From CAYVKM01 sp964452045 (GTDB lineage: Bacteria > Calditrichota > Calditrichia > RBG-13-44-9), in the NCBI GenBank assembly GCA_964452045.1, contig CAYVKM010000012.1:1-61679 (forward strand): DNA of 61,679 bases, in the 5' to 3' direction. The translations under genes were made by a program, and so were the position numbers. Numbering within the stretch: the stretch's first letter is position 1; the number at the start of each line of letters is the position of its first letter. This document shows positions 18,515 through 27,175 of this stretch, one piece after another. A model generated the notes under the pieces. It had not been told where the DNA came from. It saw only the letters and a program-made list of their open reading frames with translations, and ran no database searches.

Positions 18515-20008
18515 ATGAAAAAATATATCCTATTTGTACTTATAATTGGTTTGGTTGTTTTTTCCTGTACACTCAAGAATCCAACCCAACCTGATATTAA
18601 AGGTGTTACCCAGGGTGATCTGGCATTGACCAAGATGGTTGCCATCGGTAACAGTCTCACCGCCGGATTTCAATCTGCCGGACTGGTGGAAGAATTCCAG
18701 ATGACCAGTTACCCCTATTTGATTGCGAAACAGATGGGTGTGTCAGATGATTTCCAGCAGCCACTTATTGCGGATCCCGGAATAAGCAGCACGCCCGGAG
18801 TCGGTGTTCTGGATTTTAATCCGGCAACCGGGTCAATTGAACCGAGAGGGACTTATACCAATCCGATGGCACTTTTAAGAAATGCTTTGCTCCCCCGTCC
18901 GTATGATAACCTGGGTGTTCCCGGTGCGGATTTAAATGATGCTCTGAATACGGTAAATGGCACTGGTGGAAATCCTTTCTTCGATCTGATTCTGCGCAAT
19001 CCCAATTTTGGTAATACCACCATGTGGGAACAGGTAAAATTATTGAAACCAACCATGATTCTTTTATGGATTGGGAATAATGATGTGCTTGGTGCTGCTT
19101 TGAATGGTGGCGATTCGACCCAGATTACAGATCCAACTAATTTTGGTAATATGTATGCGACTTTGTTAACGGATTTGGCCAGTATCCGACCTCCGGGTCA
19201 GCTCGCAATTTTTATGGCAAATATTCCTAATGTAACGGATATTCCTTATGTGAATCTTTTAGATGGCTTGATTTATAAGACTATTCCAGCTTTAGGTATT
19301 ACCACCCCGGTACCCGTAGTTTTTGATGCTACTTTTACTCCAATATTATTTGATACAACTCTTGGATTGTATCTGCCACTTTTAGCTGATGAAGGCGTTT
19401 TAACAGGCGGAAGCCCAGTTCAGCATGTACTTTTACCATTCTTGAGTGAATATCAAGCAACTGGTTTAGGTGTACCTGATTCAGCTGTAATTGATTCTGT
19501 GCTGCGGAATGCCGCTCATTTACCACCCCCTGTGGCAGCTGCTTATGCTCACCAGCTTGATTCGGCAATGGTGTCAAATGGATTAAATCCCAGTGGTGTT
19601 CCAATTCCAGGGAATTTGACTATTACTTCAAGTGAAGGAACAAAAATTTCTGATGCTGTAGGAGCTTTCAACCAGATAATCGATGGTATAGTAGCAGCCA
19701 AGGGAATTCCTTTGGTTGATATAAGAAGTCTTCTGAATGATTTAAATATGACTGGTGTCGATGGGTATTCTGGAAAATTTGTATTTTTTGATCCGGCTAA
19801 CACGGCTTTCAGTCTGGATGGCGTGCATGCTAATAGCGGCGGTTATGCGCTGGTGGCGAACAAATTTATTGAGAAGATTAACCAGGTGCTTGGTTCAAGT
19901 ATACCCGCTATAAATACTGCTCAATATAAAGGACAGTATACGGGAATGAATCCGACAACGATTTCTCTGGAAGCTGCCAAACAAGCAAAGGCAATTTTCA
20001 CCCGTTAA
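18515..20008 (+). CDS. SGNH/GDSL-type esterase lipoprotein
   Basis: The ATG at 18515 is preferred to the upstream GTG at 18482 because AGGAG lies 7 bases before it and a lipoprotein signal follows. The lipobox is VFSC with Cys18. The 497-residue product then shows SGNH blocks: block I AIGNSLTAG with nucleophile Ser47 (GNSL rather than GDSL), block III WIGNND with the oxyanion Asn, and block V SLDGVHANSGGY with the catalytic Asp and His. The length is above a bare SGNH domain because of an insertion of about 150 residues between blocks III and V. It is anchored in a membrane by lipid and linked to the FadL gene. Substrate unknown, probably a lipid or acyl ester. Confidence 0.92.
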   Translation: MKKYILFVLIIGLVVFSCTLKNPTQPDIKGVTQGDLALTKMVAIGNSLTAGFQSAGLVEEFQMTSYPYLIAKQMGVSDDFQQPLIADPGISSTPGVGVLDFNPATGSIEPRGTYTNPMALLRNALLPRPYDNLGVPGADLNDALNTVNGTGGNPFFDLILRNPNFGNTTMWEQVKLLKPTMILLWIGNNDVLGAALNGGDSTQITDPTNFGNMYATLLTDLASIRPPGQLAIFMANIPNVTDIPYVNLLDGLIYKTIPALGITTPVPVVFDATFTPILFDTTLGLYLPLLADEGVLTGGSPVQHVLLPFLSEYQATGLGVPDSAVIDSVLRNAAHLPPPVAAAYAHQLDSAMVSNGLNPSGVPIPGNLTITSSEGTKISDAVGAFNQIIDGIVAAKGIPLVDIRSLLNDLNMTGVDGYSGKFVFFDPANTAFSLDGVHANSGGYALVANKFIEKINQVLGSSIPAINTAQYKGQYTGMNPTTISLEAAKQAKAIFTR

Positions 20009-20014
20009 AAATAG

Positions 20015-20047
20015 AACTTCCCGGAAGCTTCATGCTTCCGGGAAGTT
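20015..20047. terminator. Bidirectional intrinsic terminator between convergent genes
   Basis: A perfect 14-bp stem (AACTTCCCGGAAGC, 20015-20028, against GCTTCCGGGAAGTT, 20034-20047) closes a TTCAT loop. It is flanked by AAAAATAG on the left and TTTATTCTATA on the right, so both directions have some U-rich tail. It lies between the esterase stop (20008) and the symporter stop (20047), so it should end both transcripts. Confidence 0.9.
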
Positions 20048-21540
20048 TATTCTATAATTGCCTTTTTCTTTAATATCCCTCCCAGTATAAATCCCAATAC
20101 GCTGGCGATAAATCCTAAAATGATATAGCCCAGTCCGGTTTCGGCAATTCCTGCCGGTTCGATATTTTTCAGATATCCGAAGATCTCCAGAAAATAGAAA
20201 ATTATTGTCCCGGCAAAGCCTAAGATAATGGCAAGTTTCACCTGACTGGTTTTTGCGCCGGGCAAAAAGGAAGCAATTACCGGCAAGAATACCGTGGTAG
20301 TAAGTACGCCTGAAGAAAGATAGAAAATATCCCAGAGGGATTCAGTAAACAGGGCATAAACAAAGGCCAGAAAAATCGCAAAAACCGATGTCCAACGGGC
20401 AATGGTGTTCAATTTGTCAGAATTTATTCTGGAATGAAGATGGGGTTCTACCAGATCGTACGAGATAGATAAGGCAACCACATTTCCACAGGTGTCGATT
20501 GTGGACATGGCCGCCGCGACTAAACCGATTCCCAAAATGGCATTTAGCCATAAAGGGGTAAAGTCCTGCATCATCACACTGAAAATCAATGCGCCATCAT
20601 TTAATCGGGCAGGTATATTCCCTTCAGCCGCAGGATAAAGATATAATGCGGTAAGTCCGATGATAAGCGGGAGCAAGCCCACAAAAATAAAGGAATTCAG
20701 GGAAGCGATCAGGACGCCCCGTCGGGCATGGCGATTACTTTTTGCTGCCTGCAGCCGGATCCAGACATCTGTTTCCACTAACCAACCCGGTAAATAGGCG
20801 AAAAATGTCATCAGTATCAGAGCGATGCCGGGCGAAAAGAAAATTGAACACTCCTGGTGCATTTTCGGTGGTTTCGAGACAACCGACCAGAACGAGCGAA
20901 AATCCGAAATGCTGAAAGCGGCACCAATCCCCACGATGGCTATGGTAAGAATAAAAATAGCCACCAGGGCAAATTGGATTTTATCGGTGGATACCACCGC
21001 TTTGAATCCACCGGTGAACGAATAAAGGGAAACCACCAGAGCAATAATGAACACGGTAATGGGTACTGAAATATTGAGAAAGGGTGCAATGGTAATTCCG
21101 GCGGCATAAATCTCGGCACCGGCCCAGGTAGTAAAAACAAAAATCAGGGGCACCGCTAAAAATTGCCGGACTTTTTTACCAAATCGTTTTTCCAGCAATT
21201 CCGGCTGGGAAAAGATCTCCATTTTTCGAAAAAGTGGTGCAAGCAGAAAAAAACCAGCCATGGTAACCAGCCAGGGAATAATAAGTAACCAGGCACCACC
21301 GACGCCGTACCAGTAAAAAAGTTGTACCCCGTAGACACAGGACCAACTAATGGACATCATGCTGGCGGAAATCGAAAGACCGGAAGCCCAGCCGGAGAGA
21401 GTTTTTCCGGCCGCCCAATAGGACTGATTATCGTATTCCTGGCCGGATTTACGGTCGCGTCGGTAGATGTAAAATCCGACCGCAATCACCACCAAACTAT
21501 AGATGATAAATGCGCCCCAGTAGATGAATGTTCTGTCCAT
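20047..21540 (-). CDS. Sodium:solute symporter (SSS) family transporter
   Basis: The 497-residue protein has about 13 hydrophobic helices, matching the LeuT-fold SSS family. The start shows IYWGAFIIYSLVVIAVGF, then SYWAAGKTLSGWASGLSIS, with the family pattern GLSISASMMS in helix 2 (Na+ site region). YSFTGGFKAVVSTDKIQFAL is the SSS signature region, and AAMSTIDT lies in helix 9. The substrate (sugar, proline, pantothenate and others are possible in this family) cannot be read from sequence. Length is normal. The gene stands alone on the minus strand and shares a terminator with the convergent esterase gene. No clear Shine-Dalgarno is seen at the ATG. Confidence 0.93.
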   Translation of the reverse strand: MDRTFIYWGAFIIYSLVVIAVGFYIYRRDRKSGQEYDNQSYWAAGKTLSGWASGLSISASMMSISWSCVYGVQLFYWYGVGGAWLLIIPWLVTMAGFFLLAPLFRKMEIFSQPELLEKRFGKKVRQFLAVPLIFVFTTWAGAEIYAAGITIAPFLNISVPITVFIIALVVSLYSFTGGFKAVVSTDKIQFALVAIFILTIAIVGIGAAFSISDFRSFWSVVSKPPKMHQECSIFFSPGIALILMTFFAYLPGWLVETDVWIRLQAAKSNRHARRGVLIASLNSFIFVGLLPLIIGLTALYLYPAAEGNIPARLNDGALIFSVMMQDFTPLWLNAILGIGLVAAAMSTIDTCGNVVALSISYDLVEPHLHSRINSDKLNTIARWTSVFAIFLAFVYALFTESLWDIFYLSSGVLTTTVFLPVIASFLPGAKTSQVKLAIILGFAGTIIFYFLEIFGYLKNIEPAGIAETGLGYIILGFIASVLGFILGGILKKKAIIE

Positions 21541-21905
21541 ATGGATTAAGTGAATCCCGGGTTATCTTAAATTTAAAATCACGGTCATCGAAAAATAATC
21601 AGATGCTGAATATTTTAAGAAAGTGAAACTTATTTAATTTTGAGAAAGTTCTAAATTTTTTATTGATATAACTTTAAAAAGATTTGGCAATTTTTCAAAA
21701 TCTTTTTATTTTAGTCAAGAATGGACTTCACAACAGATTTTAGAATCGATTGTTTGTAGCCAAATTGAAAAAAATATTATTTTCCAAGGTGATATCAGTC
21801 ATTCAATATTTAAATATCAAACTTAAAATTCTTTAAAAGAATTCGATTCTAATTAAGGTTATGGAGTTCAAAAAAGATTAAAATTTTGAAATAATTGATC
21901 GATAA
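21541..21905. other. AT-rich divergent intergenic region
   Basis: This 365 bp region separates the symporter gene from the TPR gene, which are divergent. It holds no supportable ORF or RNA gene. A 10-bp inverted repeat (AAAAAGATTT at 21676-21685 with AAATCTTTTT at 21698-21707) is present but is almost pure A/T and sits where no transcript is expected to end. Confidence 0.45.
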
Positions 21906-23786
21906 ATGGCGAGATGGTATATAGCTATGATTAACAAGAAGTATTTAAACCTGATTATTTTCTTTTTTCTATCCCTACTTTTTGGAGTTACCTCAACTTC
22001 CTTTGCCCAGGGTAAAAGATTTGTGGCTATCCTCCCTTTTCCCAATACCGGTTCTGCTGAGTATCAGTGGGTCTCCCGTGGGATTGAAGAAATTTTATAT
22101 GACAAGCTCGAAAACCTGAGCTCAATCCACGTTTTTGAAAAAGAGACCCTCGTCCGGATTTTAAATGAAAACGGGATTAAGTCTGAATCGGATCTCACTG
22201 TGCGGAAAGCCTTTGCGGTGGGCAAAGATACCGGTGCGGATGTTTTAATTGCCGGCTCCTATGAGGTAAACGGAAATACCCTCACAGTAAAGTACCGGGT
22301 AGTCAGCACTTATACCGGTGCCGATGTTTTTAATAAAACTTACCAGGATAATGTAGAGAACATCTTCGGTCTCTTTGAAAATGCGATCCTGGAAACCATG
22401 AATGTGCTGGTGATTTCCATACCCGAAGGAGAGCGGCAGATGTTGGCTCGCTCCGCCACAAATTCCATATCAGCATTTCGAAATTATTGTAAAGCCTATA
22501 CCGAATTTCAACGTGGTGCGAGCATGGAAACCGTGGCAGCCCTGTTTAACAGCGCCATTCAGGAAGACCCCAATTTTTGGGAGGCCCAATATAACCTTGG
22601 CGTGATTTACTTTAATTTCGATCAGTATTCGAAGGCCATCAATCAATTTGAGATCGTAATCAGTAGAAATGCCCGGTTCTATAAACCGTATTATGGACTG
22701 GGAGTCATCTATTATCTGCAGCGCCGGTATGATAAGGCGATTCAGAATTTTGAAAATGTCCTTCAATATTATCCGGATCACGACCGAACTTTATATTATC
22801 TGGGGCGGGTATATGTCCGGATGGATTCACTTAAAAAGGGACTGGAATATCTGGATAAATCTGCCGAGATAAATCCCAATTATGCGCCAACCTATTATCA
22901 GATTGCTTTGGCCAATATTAAAAGGGGATGGTACAAAACGGCGATCCAGGCACTTCGTACCACCCTAAAACTGGATCCTGATAATTATAATGCCCATAAT
23001 ACGCTGGGAGAGTGTTACTATAATATCCAGCGTTTTGATGAAGCCATATACGAATATAATAAAGCCACCTCGATTCGGAGGGATTTTTCAACCGCTTATT
23101 TTAACCTGGGAAATACATATTATAAAAAAGGTGCCCTGGAAGAGATTGTAGATTCGTATCTGGAAATTTTGGAAACACGGTATTCATCTGAATCAAATGG
23201 AAAGGGCAGTGGTTTGGCAGATGATCTCCGGCAGTTGCGGAGTGACCGGACACTTGCCTCAGATGAGGTTTACCATCAAATGATTCACGCCTACCGTGAG
23301 GCTATCCATTACGAACCTTCCTTTTTTGAGGCCTCTTTTAACCTGGCCTTAACCTATGAGAATTTAGGAATCGCGGACAGCGCGAAATATTTTTACCGGA
23401 TGACTTTGGATTACAATCCGGGTCTGGTTCGGGCCTATATGCGGCTGGGGCGCTATTATGAAAGAGAAGGCAATTATCAGGAAGCCCTCAAATATTTTAA
23501 GGACGTGGTTAAGATAGAACCATCTTATTTTGCCGGAACACCACGATTGGGGGAAGAATACCGTTATGTCAACATTATCGATGAAGTGCTAAGTGAATAT
23601 CAAACCCGGCTGGAACTGAAACCGAACGATCCCGAGACTTTGCTGGTGCTGGCCAGAATCTTTGGCAGTCTGGGACGCTATGGACAGGCAGAAAAATATT
23701 ACCTGCAAATTGTGCAGTTGGATCCTCAAAACCGGGAAGCCACCCAGGAATTACAGAACCTGCGGCGGCAGATGAAAAAATTATAA
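21906..23786 (+). CDS. Exported CsgG-like/TPR-repeat protein
   Basis: The 626-residue product begins at the ATG at 21906; 21927 (MINKKYLNLIIFFF) is a good alternative. Either way a signal peptide ends TSFAQG. Residues about 35-190 form an alpha/beta domain with RFVAILPFPN, GIEEILYDKL, DVLIAGSYEVNGNTL and VVSTYTGADVF. This is the pattern of CsgG/TolB-N-like domains that bind in the periplasm or outer membrane. From about 205 to the end there are roughly ten TPR units (FWEAQYNLGVIYFNFDQYSKA and similar), giving a protein-binding superhelix. It is monocistronic and closed by a terminator at 23812. Role unknown; CsgG-TPR proteins are often envelope scaffold or secretion accessory factors. Confidence 0.87.
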   Translation: MARWYIAMINKKYLNLIIFFFLSLLFGVTSTSFAQGKRFVAILPFPNTGSAEYQWVSRGIEEILYDKLENLSSIHVFEKETLVRILNENGIKSESDLTVRKAFAVGKDTGADVLIAGSYEVNGNTLTVKYRVVSTYTGADVFNKTYQDNVENIFGLFENAILETMNVLVISIPEGERQMLARSATNSISAFRNYCKAYTEFQRGASMETVAALFNSAIQEDPNFWEAQYNLGVIYFNFDQYSKAINQFEIVISRNARFYKPYYGLGVIYYLQRRYDKAIQNFENVLQYYPDHDRTLYYLGRVYVRMDSLKKGLEYLDKSAEINPNYAPTYYQIALANIKRGWYKTAIQALRTTLKLDPDNYNAHNTLGECYYNIQRFDEAIYEYNKATSIRRDFSTAYFNLGNTYYKKGALEEIVDSYLEILETRYSSESNGKGSGLADDLRQLRSDRTLASDEVYHQMIHAYREAIHYEPSFFEASFNLALTYENLGIADSAKYFYRMTLDYNPGLVRAYMRLGRYYEREGNYQEALKYFKDVVKIEPSYFAGTPRLGEEYRYVNIIDEVLSEYQTRLELKPNDPETLLVLARIFGSLGRYGQAEKYYLQIVQLDPQNREATQELQNLRRQMKKL

Positions 23787-23811
23787 AAGAGAGTTATTTT
23801 ATTAAATAGAG

Positions 23812-23839
23812 AAGCCCCTTTGCAGAGGGGCTTTTTTTT
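23812..23839 (+). terminator. Intrinsic terminator after the TPR gene
   Basis: An 8-bp GC-rich stem, AAGCCCCT (23812-23819) with AGGGGCTT (23826-23833), has a 6-base loop and runs directly into eight T residues. It lies 26 bp past the stop codon. This is a textbook rho-independent terminator. Confidence 0.93.
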
Positions 23840-24059
23840 ATGCTTTCCGGCGGTCGATATCTGCTTGATTTTTTTCCCCCTGGTTATTCTGGTTTTTTTG
23901 AAAATTAATCAAAGAAAGTCTTACAGTAAAAGAAGTATAGAATATTTGAGTTGTACACTTTAATTTTTTTATTAAACAATCAAATAAGATGCTCTCTGTG
24001 TCTCTGTGGCTTGGTATGGGGATTTTTTTTAAAATAATAAAAGGGATATCTTCATTACT

Positions 24060-25115
24060 TTACTTTTTGGGAAGGCTCATCAATCTCTGCAACAATTGTG
24101 AAATTTCCATAAATGCCGGATATCGGTTCATCACCGATATGGCCATTTCCAGTGCCCGGGCGATGTATTGGAGGAATTGCTGGTTATTGAGTAATCGGAA
24201 GGTAAAGACAAACGCACCGGCGTCGTGCAGCTTTCGCTGGATAATCTGATAATCGATCAGTTGAAGGTAATGCTCGGGAGTAAAATGTGTCTGGAGATTT
24301 TCATTCTCCCGATAAAAAACGTCCACCAGCTCCAGCTGCATTTCCGCAGGAATATCTACATAGGAATCCCAAAGAAGGGAAACCAGATCATAAATATAGC
24401 TCCCACTTCGGGCATCCTGGAAATCGATGATCTGAAATGGACTTTCGGTATTTTTTTCATAGTAGAAAATATTGCTGCTCTGAAAGTCCCGATGGACAAA
24501 AACCGGGTAGGTGGATTCAAGAAAAGTGCTGACTTCCAGCGAGAATTCCCGGAAAATTTCCTCGTCCGACTGGGAGAGAGTGTGTTTCAGATGATGGTTG
24601 ATGATTTGCTCCCGGACATGAAAATCGAATTCATATAAATATTTCTCTTTATCAAAGAAGCGGGAGAAGGCCGGGCAGTGACCCTCGAAAACGGCTTTCT
24701 TCTGCAAATCCAAGAGGAAGTCAATCACCCTGGGATATAGTGAGGGGATCTCTTCCGGATAATTCTTTAAATAAATATCGAGCTGTTCTCCTTCTGCCGG
24801 TTCCAGAAAAATCCATCCTTCTTCACGTTGCATTTCGAAGATCCGGGGACAAGGAATCCCTTGCCGGCGCAGGTAGTAACTGATGTTCAGATAATCGTCG
24901 GCCATTTCAAGCTTATCCCGTGGGACAACCATTAAGATTACATCCCGGGTTGGGAAATAGAGGGATTCCCGAAAGTGAATCCGGAAATATTGTCGAACGG
25001 AAGCACCATTATCCAATGGTGAGAGTTCAAAATGGGAATTATTAAAGAACTTTGCCAGCTTCTGCCGCAAGTCTGCGGATCTAACGGCATTATGAGCTGA
25101 TAGCTGATGGATCAT
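24060..25115 (-). CDS. Aminoglycoside-phosphotransferase-fold kinase (AmgK-like)
   Basis: The 351-residue cytosolic protein has the APH/choline-kinase fold. The catalytic loop is VHRDFQSSNIFY (Asp base plus Asn for Mg2+) and the metal motif is IDFQDARSGSYIYDL. The pairing of HRDFQSSN with a Gln-containing DFQDAR motif is characteristic of the COG3178 group that includes AmgK, a sugar-1-kinase of N-acetylmuramate/N-acetylglucosamine recycling. Its usual partner, a MurU-type nucleotidyltransferase, is absent from this window. The gene starts 18 bp after the S9 peptidase stop, with AAGAAGGGGA as ribosome binding site, so it is the last gene of a peptidase operon. Antibiotic phosphorylation is less likely than a sugar substrate. 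Confidence 0.88.
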   Translation of the reverse strand: MIHQLSAHNAVRSADLRQKLAKFFNNSHFELSPLDNGASVRQYFRIHFRESLYFPTRDVILMVVPRDKLEMADDYLNISYYLRRQGIPCPRIFEMQREEGWIFLEPAEGEQLDIYLKNYPEEIPSLYPRVIDFLLDLQKKAVFEGHCPAFSRFFDKEKYLYEFDFHVREQIINHHLKHTLSQSDEEIFREFSLEVSTFLESTYPVFVHRDFQSSNIFYYEKNTESPFQIIDFQDARSGSYIYDLVSLLWDSYVDIPAEMQLELVDVFYRENENLQTHFTPEHYLQLIDYQIIQRKLHDAGAFVFTFRLLNNQQFLQYIARALEMAISVMNRYPAFMEISQLLQRLMSLPKK

Positions 25116-25133
25116 GCGGTGAGTATCCCCTTC

Positions 25134-27131
25134 TTAATTGAGGTCTTCCGGTTCCCACGTTCTTCCGAAGAGATGTTGCTCTATCCATTGAAATTCCATC
25201 CGCATCTTGGTCATTTGATGTTGGATTTTTTTCAAACCGTGGCCCTCTTCCGGGAAGGCAATGAATTTTACCGGGCAGCCCATTCGCTTCAGTCCACGAT
25301 ACATTTCCAGGCTCTGGGCGAAAGGGACCCTTCTGTCCTCCTCTCCGCAAAGGATCAGGGTTGGTGTTTTGGCATTGGTCACATAATTGACTGGTGACTT
25401 TTTCTGATAGTATTCGCTTCGGGTATACGGCGGACCCATATGCCAGATTTCGCGGATGTATTGGACATCCGTCTGGGCATAGAATGACGACCAGTTCGCT
25501 CCTCCGGCACCGGAACAGGCCGCTTTAAATCTCTGGAAATGGGTGACGATCCAGTTGGTGAGATGACCGCCGGCACTCCAGCCCATTACCGCCATCTTCT
25601 CCGGATCCGCTATTCCCTGATTGATCAGATCATCCACACCGCTGATGATATCATCCACATCCTTCTCAAAGTAGTGTCCGATGATGGATCGCATCACCTG
25701 GTCGCCATATCCGGTGCTGCCCCGATAATTTGGCTGAAAAACTGCATAACCATTGGCAGCCCAGATTTGCGAATAGGTTGCCCAGCTGCTGCCGAAATAG
25801 TTGCGGTAGGAGGATTCCGGTCCGCCGTGCAATTGGACGATTAACGGATAGGGGGTAAGAAACTTTTTTGCCGGAAGAATAAGGATCCCTTCAGCAGTAT
25901 GGCCATCCGGACTGGTCCAGTGAATCGTCTGGTACCGGGCTTTGGGATAATTATCCAGCCACTCGTTCAGGTGTGTCACAATCTGGTCAGTGGTTTTTTC
26001 CGGTTCGCCATAGAGAACTTCGAAAGGTCGCTCCGGGGTCGATTCCAGATAAACCATCCGGTAAACTGCAGAAATATAATGGGGAGACCGGATATCATGA
26101 TCGCCCGAAGTCAGTTGCCGGGTCCTCCCGCTTCTTCGGTTTAGAAGGAATAACTGGGCATTCACTCCGGTGTTGGCGATAAAATATACCGATTGACCTT
26201 TGGCGTCCCAGAAATATTCCATCACCTGGTATTTAAAATCAGGCAGCATATTCAGAATTGTTTCGGTATCGAGACTTATCAGGAAAATCGTATCCTGATA
26301 ATAGGTTTCCAAACGACTGTTGGCATCGGAGGTAAAGGTGAGGTATTTCTCATCGGGAGACCAGGCCAGCTGCTTCTCGGCGATTTCATTGTCAGTTATT
26401 TTGGATTCCATTCCACTTTGAAGATCGATAAGATAAATTTCTCTTTGCAGATAGTCATTCAGAGAAGCAGAAGGAGCTGCCACAAAGGCAATTTTCGATT
26501 GCCCGGGAGAAAGGCAGAATTCGCGAACGGAATAATCCCCCCAGGTGAGCTGAGTTGAAATTTGACTGGCAATATCGAATTTCCAGATCTGGCTGGATTT
26601 TAAATTTTCGTCAACAAAATAGCTCCTGTCTCCTTTTTTCTCCTTGATTTTTTCCCCGGCAGTGAGCGTATCTTTGGTCAGAAAATAAATAATCCGCCCA
26701 TCACGACTCAGTTCGAAAGAACTTATATCGGATGCATGCTGAAGCAGGAGTGTTGCTTCACCCCCATCTGTCCTCATCCGGTAAACATTCTGATAATCCG
26801 TATTTCGTTTGGAGAGAAAATAAATAAACTGTCCATCAGGTGACCAGCGTGGATAATGGGCAGATGTTTCTCCCCGGGTGATCTGGAGCGTTTCGCCGGT
26901 ACTGACCTGGGAGCGCCAGACCTGTTTAATCCAGATATTCTGCGAAGTATCTGCCTGAGCATTCTCGAATAAAACATATTGTCCGTCGGGTGAAAGTCGG
27001 GGTGATGAAATTTTTTGGATTCTGAACATGTCCCGGAATCCGAATTCCGCCTGCTGTGCCACTAAAGTATGAAATGCAGCTGGTTGAACGAGAATGAGAA
27101 TTACCAGGAGAAATCTAAAGCGTAATTTCAT
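25134..27131 (-). CDS. S9-family (prolyl oligopeptidase-type) serine peptidase, exported
   Basis: The open frame extends to 27206, but the ATG at 27131 is chosen. It has AAGGA upstream, gives a clear signal peptide (MKLRFRFLLVILILVQPAAF) and avoids overlap with the aminopeptidase gene. The 665-residue protein has an N-terminal WD40-like propeller (about 30-400; blades with SPDGQYVLF, SPDGQFIYFLS and SPDEKYLTF). The C-terminal alpha/beta hydrolase domain includes the HGGP oxyanion loop, nucleophile motif GWSAGG, Asp in EEDRRVP and His in EEGHGL. The triad is complete. Such enzymes are dipeptidyl- or acylaminoacyl-peptidases acting on oligopeptides. It lies between pepP and a kinase on the same strand. 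Confidence 0.93.
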   Translation of the reverse strand: MKLRFRFLLVILILVQPAAFHTLVAQQAEFGFRDMFRIQKISSPRLSPDGQYVLFENAQADTSQNIWIKQVWRSQVSTGETLQITRGETSAHYPRWSPDGQFIYFLSKRNTDYQNVYRMRTDGGEATLLLQHASDISSFELSRDGRIIYFLTKDTLTAGEKIKEKKGDRSYFVDENLKSSQIWKFDIASQISTQLTWGDYSVREFCLSPGQSKIAFVAAPSASLNDYLQREIYLIDLQSGMESKITDNEIAEKQLAWSPDEKYLTFTSDANSRLETYYQDTIFLISLDTETILNMLPDFKYQVMEYFWDAKGQSVYFIANTGVNAQLFLLNRRSGRTRQLTSGDHDIRSPHYISAVYRMVYLESTPERPFEVLYGEPEKTTDQIVTHLNEWLDNYPKARYQTIHWTSPDGHTAEGILILPAKKFLTPYPLIVQLHGGPESSYRNYFGSSWATYSQIWAANGYAVFQPNYRGSTGYGDQVMRSIIGHYFEKDVDDIISGVDDLINQGIADPEKMAVMGWSAGGHLTNWIVTHFQRFKAACSGAGGANWSSFYAQTDVQYIREIWHMGPPYTRSEYYQKKSPVNYVTNAKTPTLILCGEEDRRVPFAQSLEMYRGLKRMGCPVKFIAFPEEGHGLKKIQHQMTKMRMEFQWIEQHLFGRTWEPEDLN

Positions 27132-27175
27132 TTGGGAATTTCCTTCAAATATTCCGGCAAAGATTTTTTTGCTCT

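Noticed and set aside
19200..19770. Somewhat more AT-rich stretch within the SGNH lipoprotein gene as a sign of transfer
   Set aside because: The frame, catalytic blocks and style are continuous across it; the change in composition is modest and matches an insertion domain.
21676..21707. Hairpin AAAAAGATTT/AAATCTTTTT as a terminator
   Set aside because: It lies between divergent genes where no transcript should end, and the pairing is nearly all A-T.
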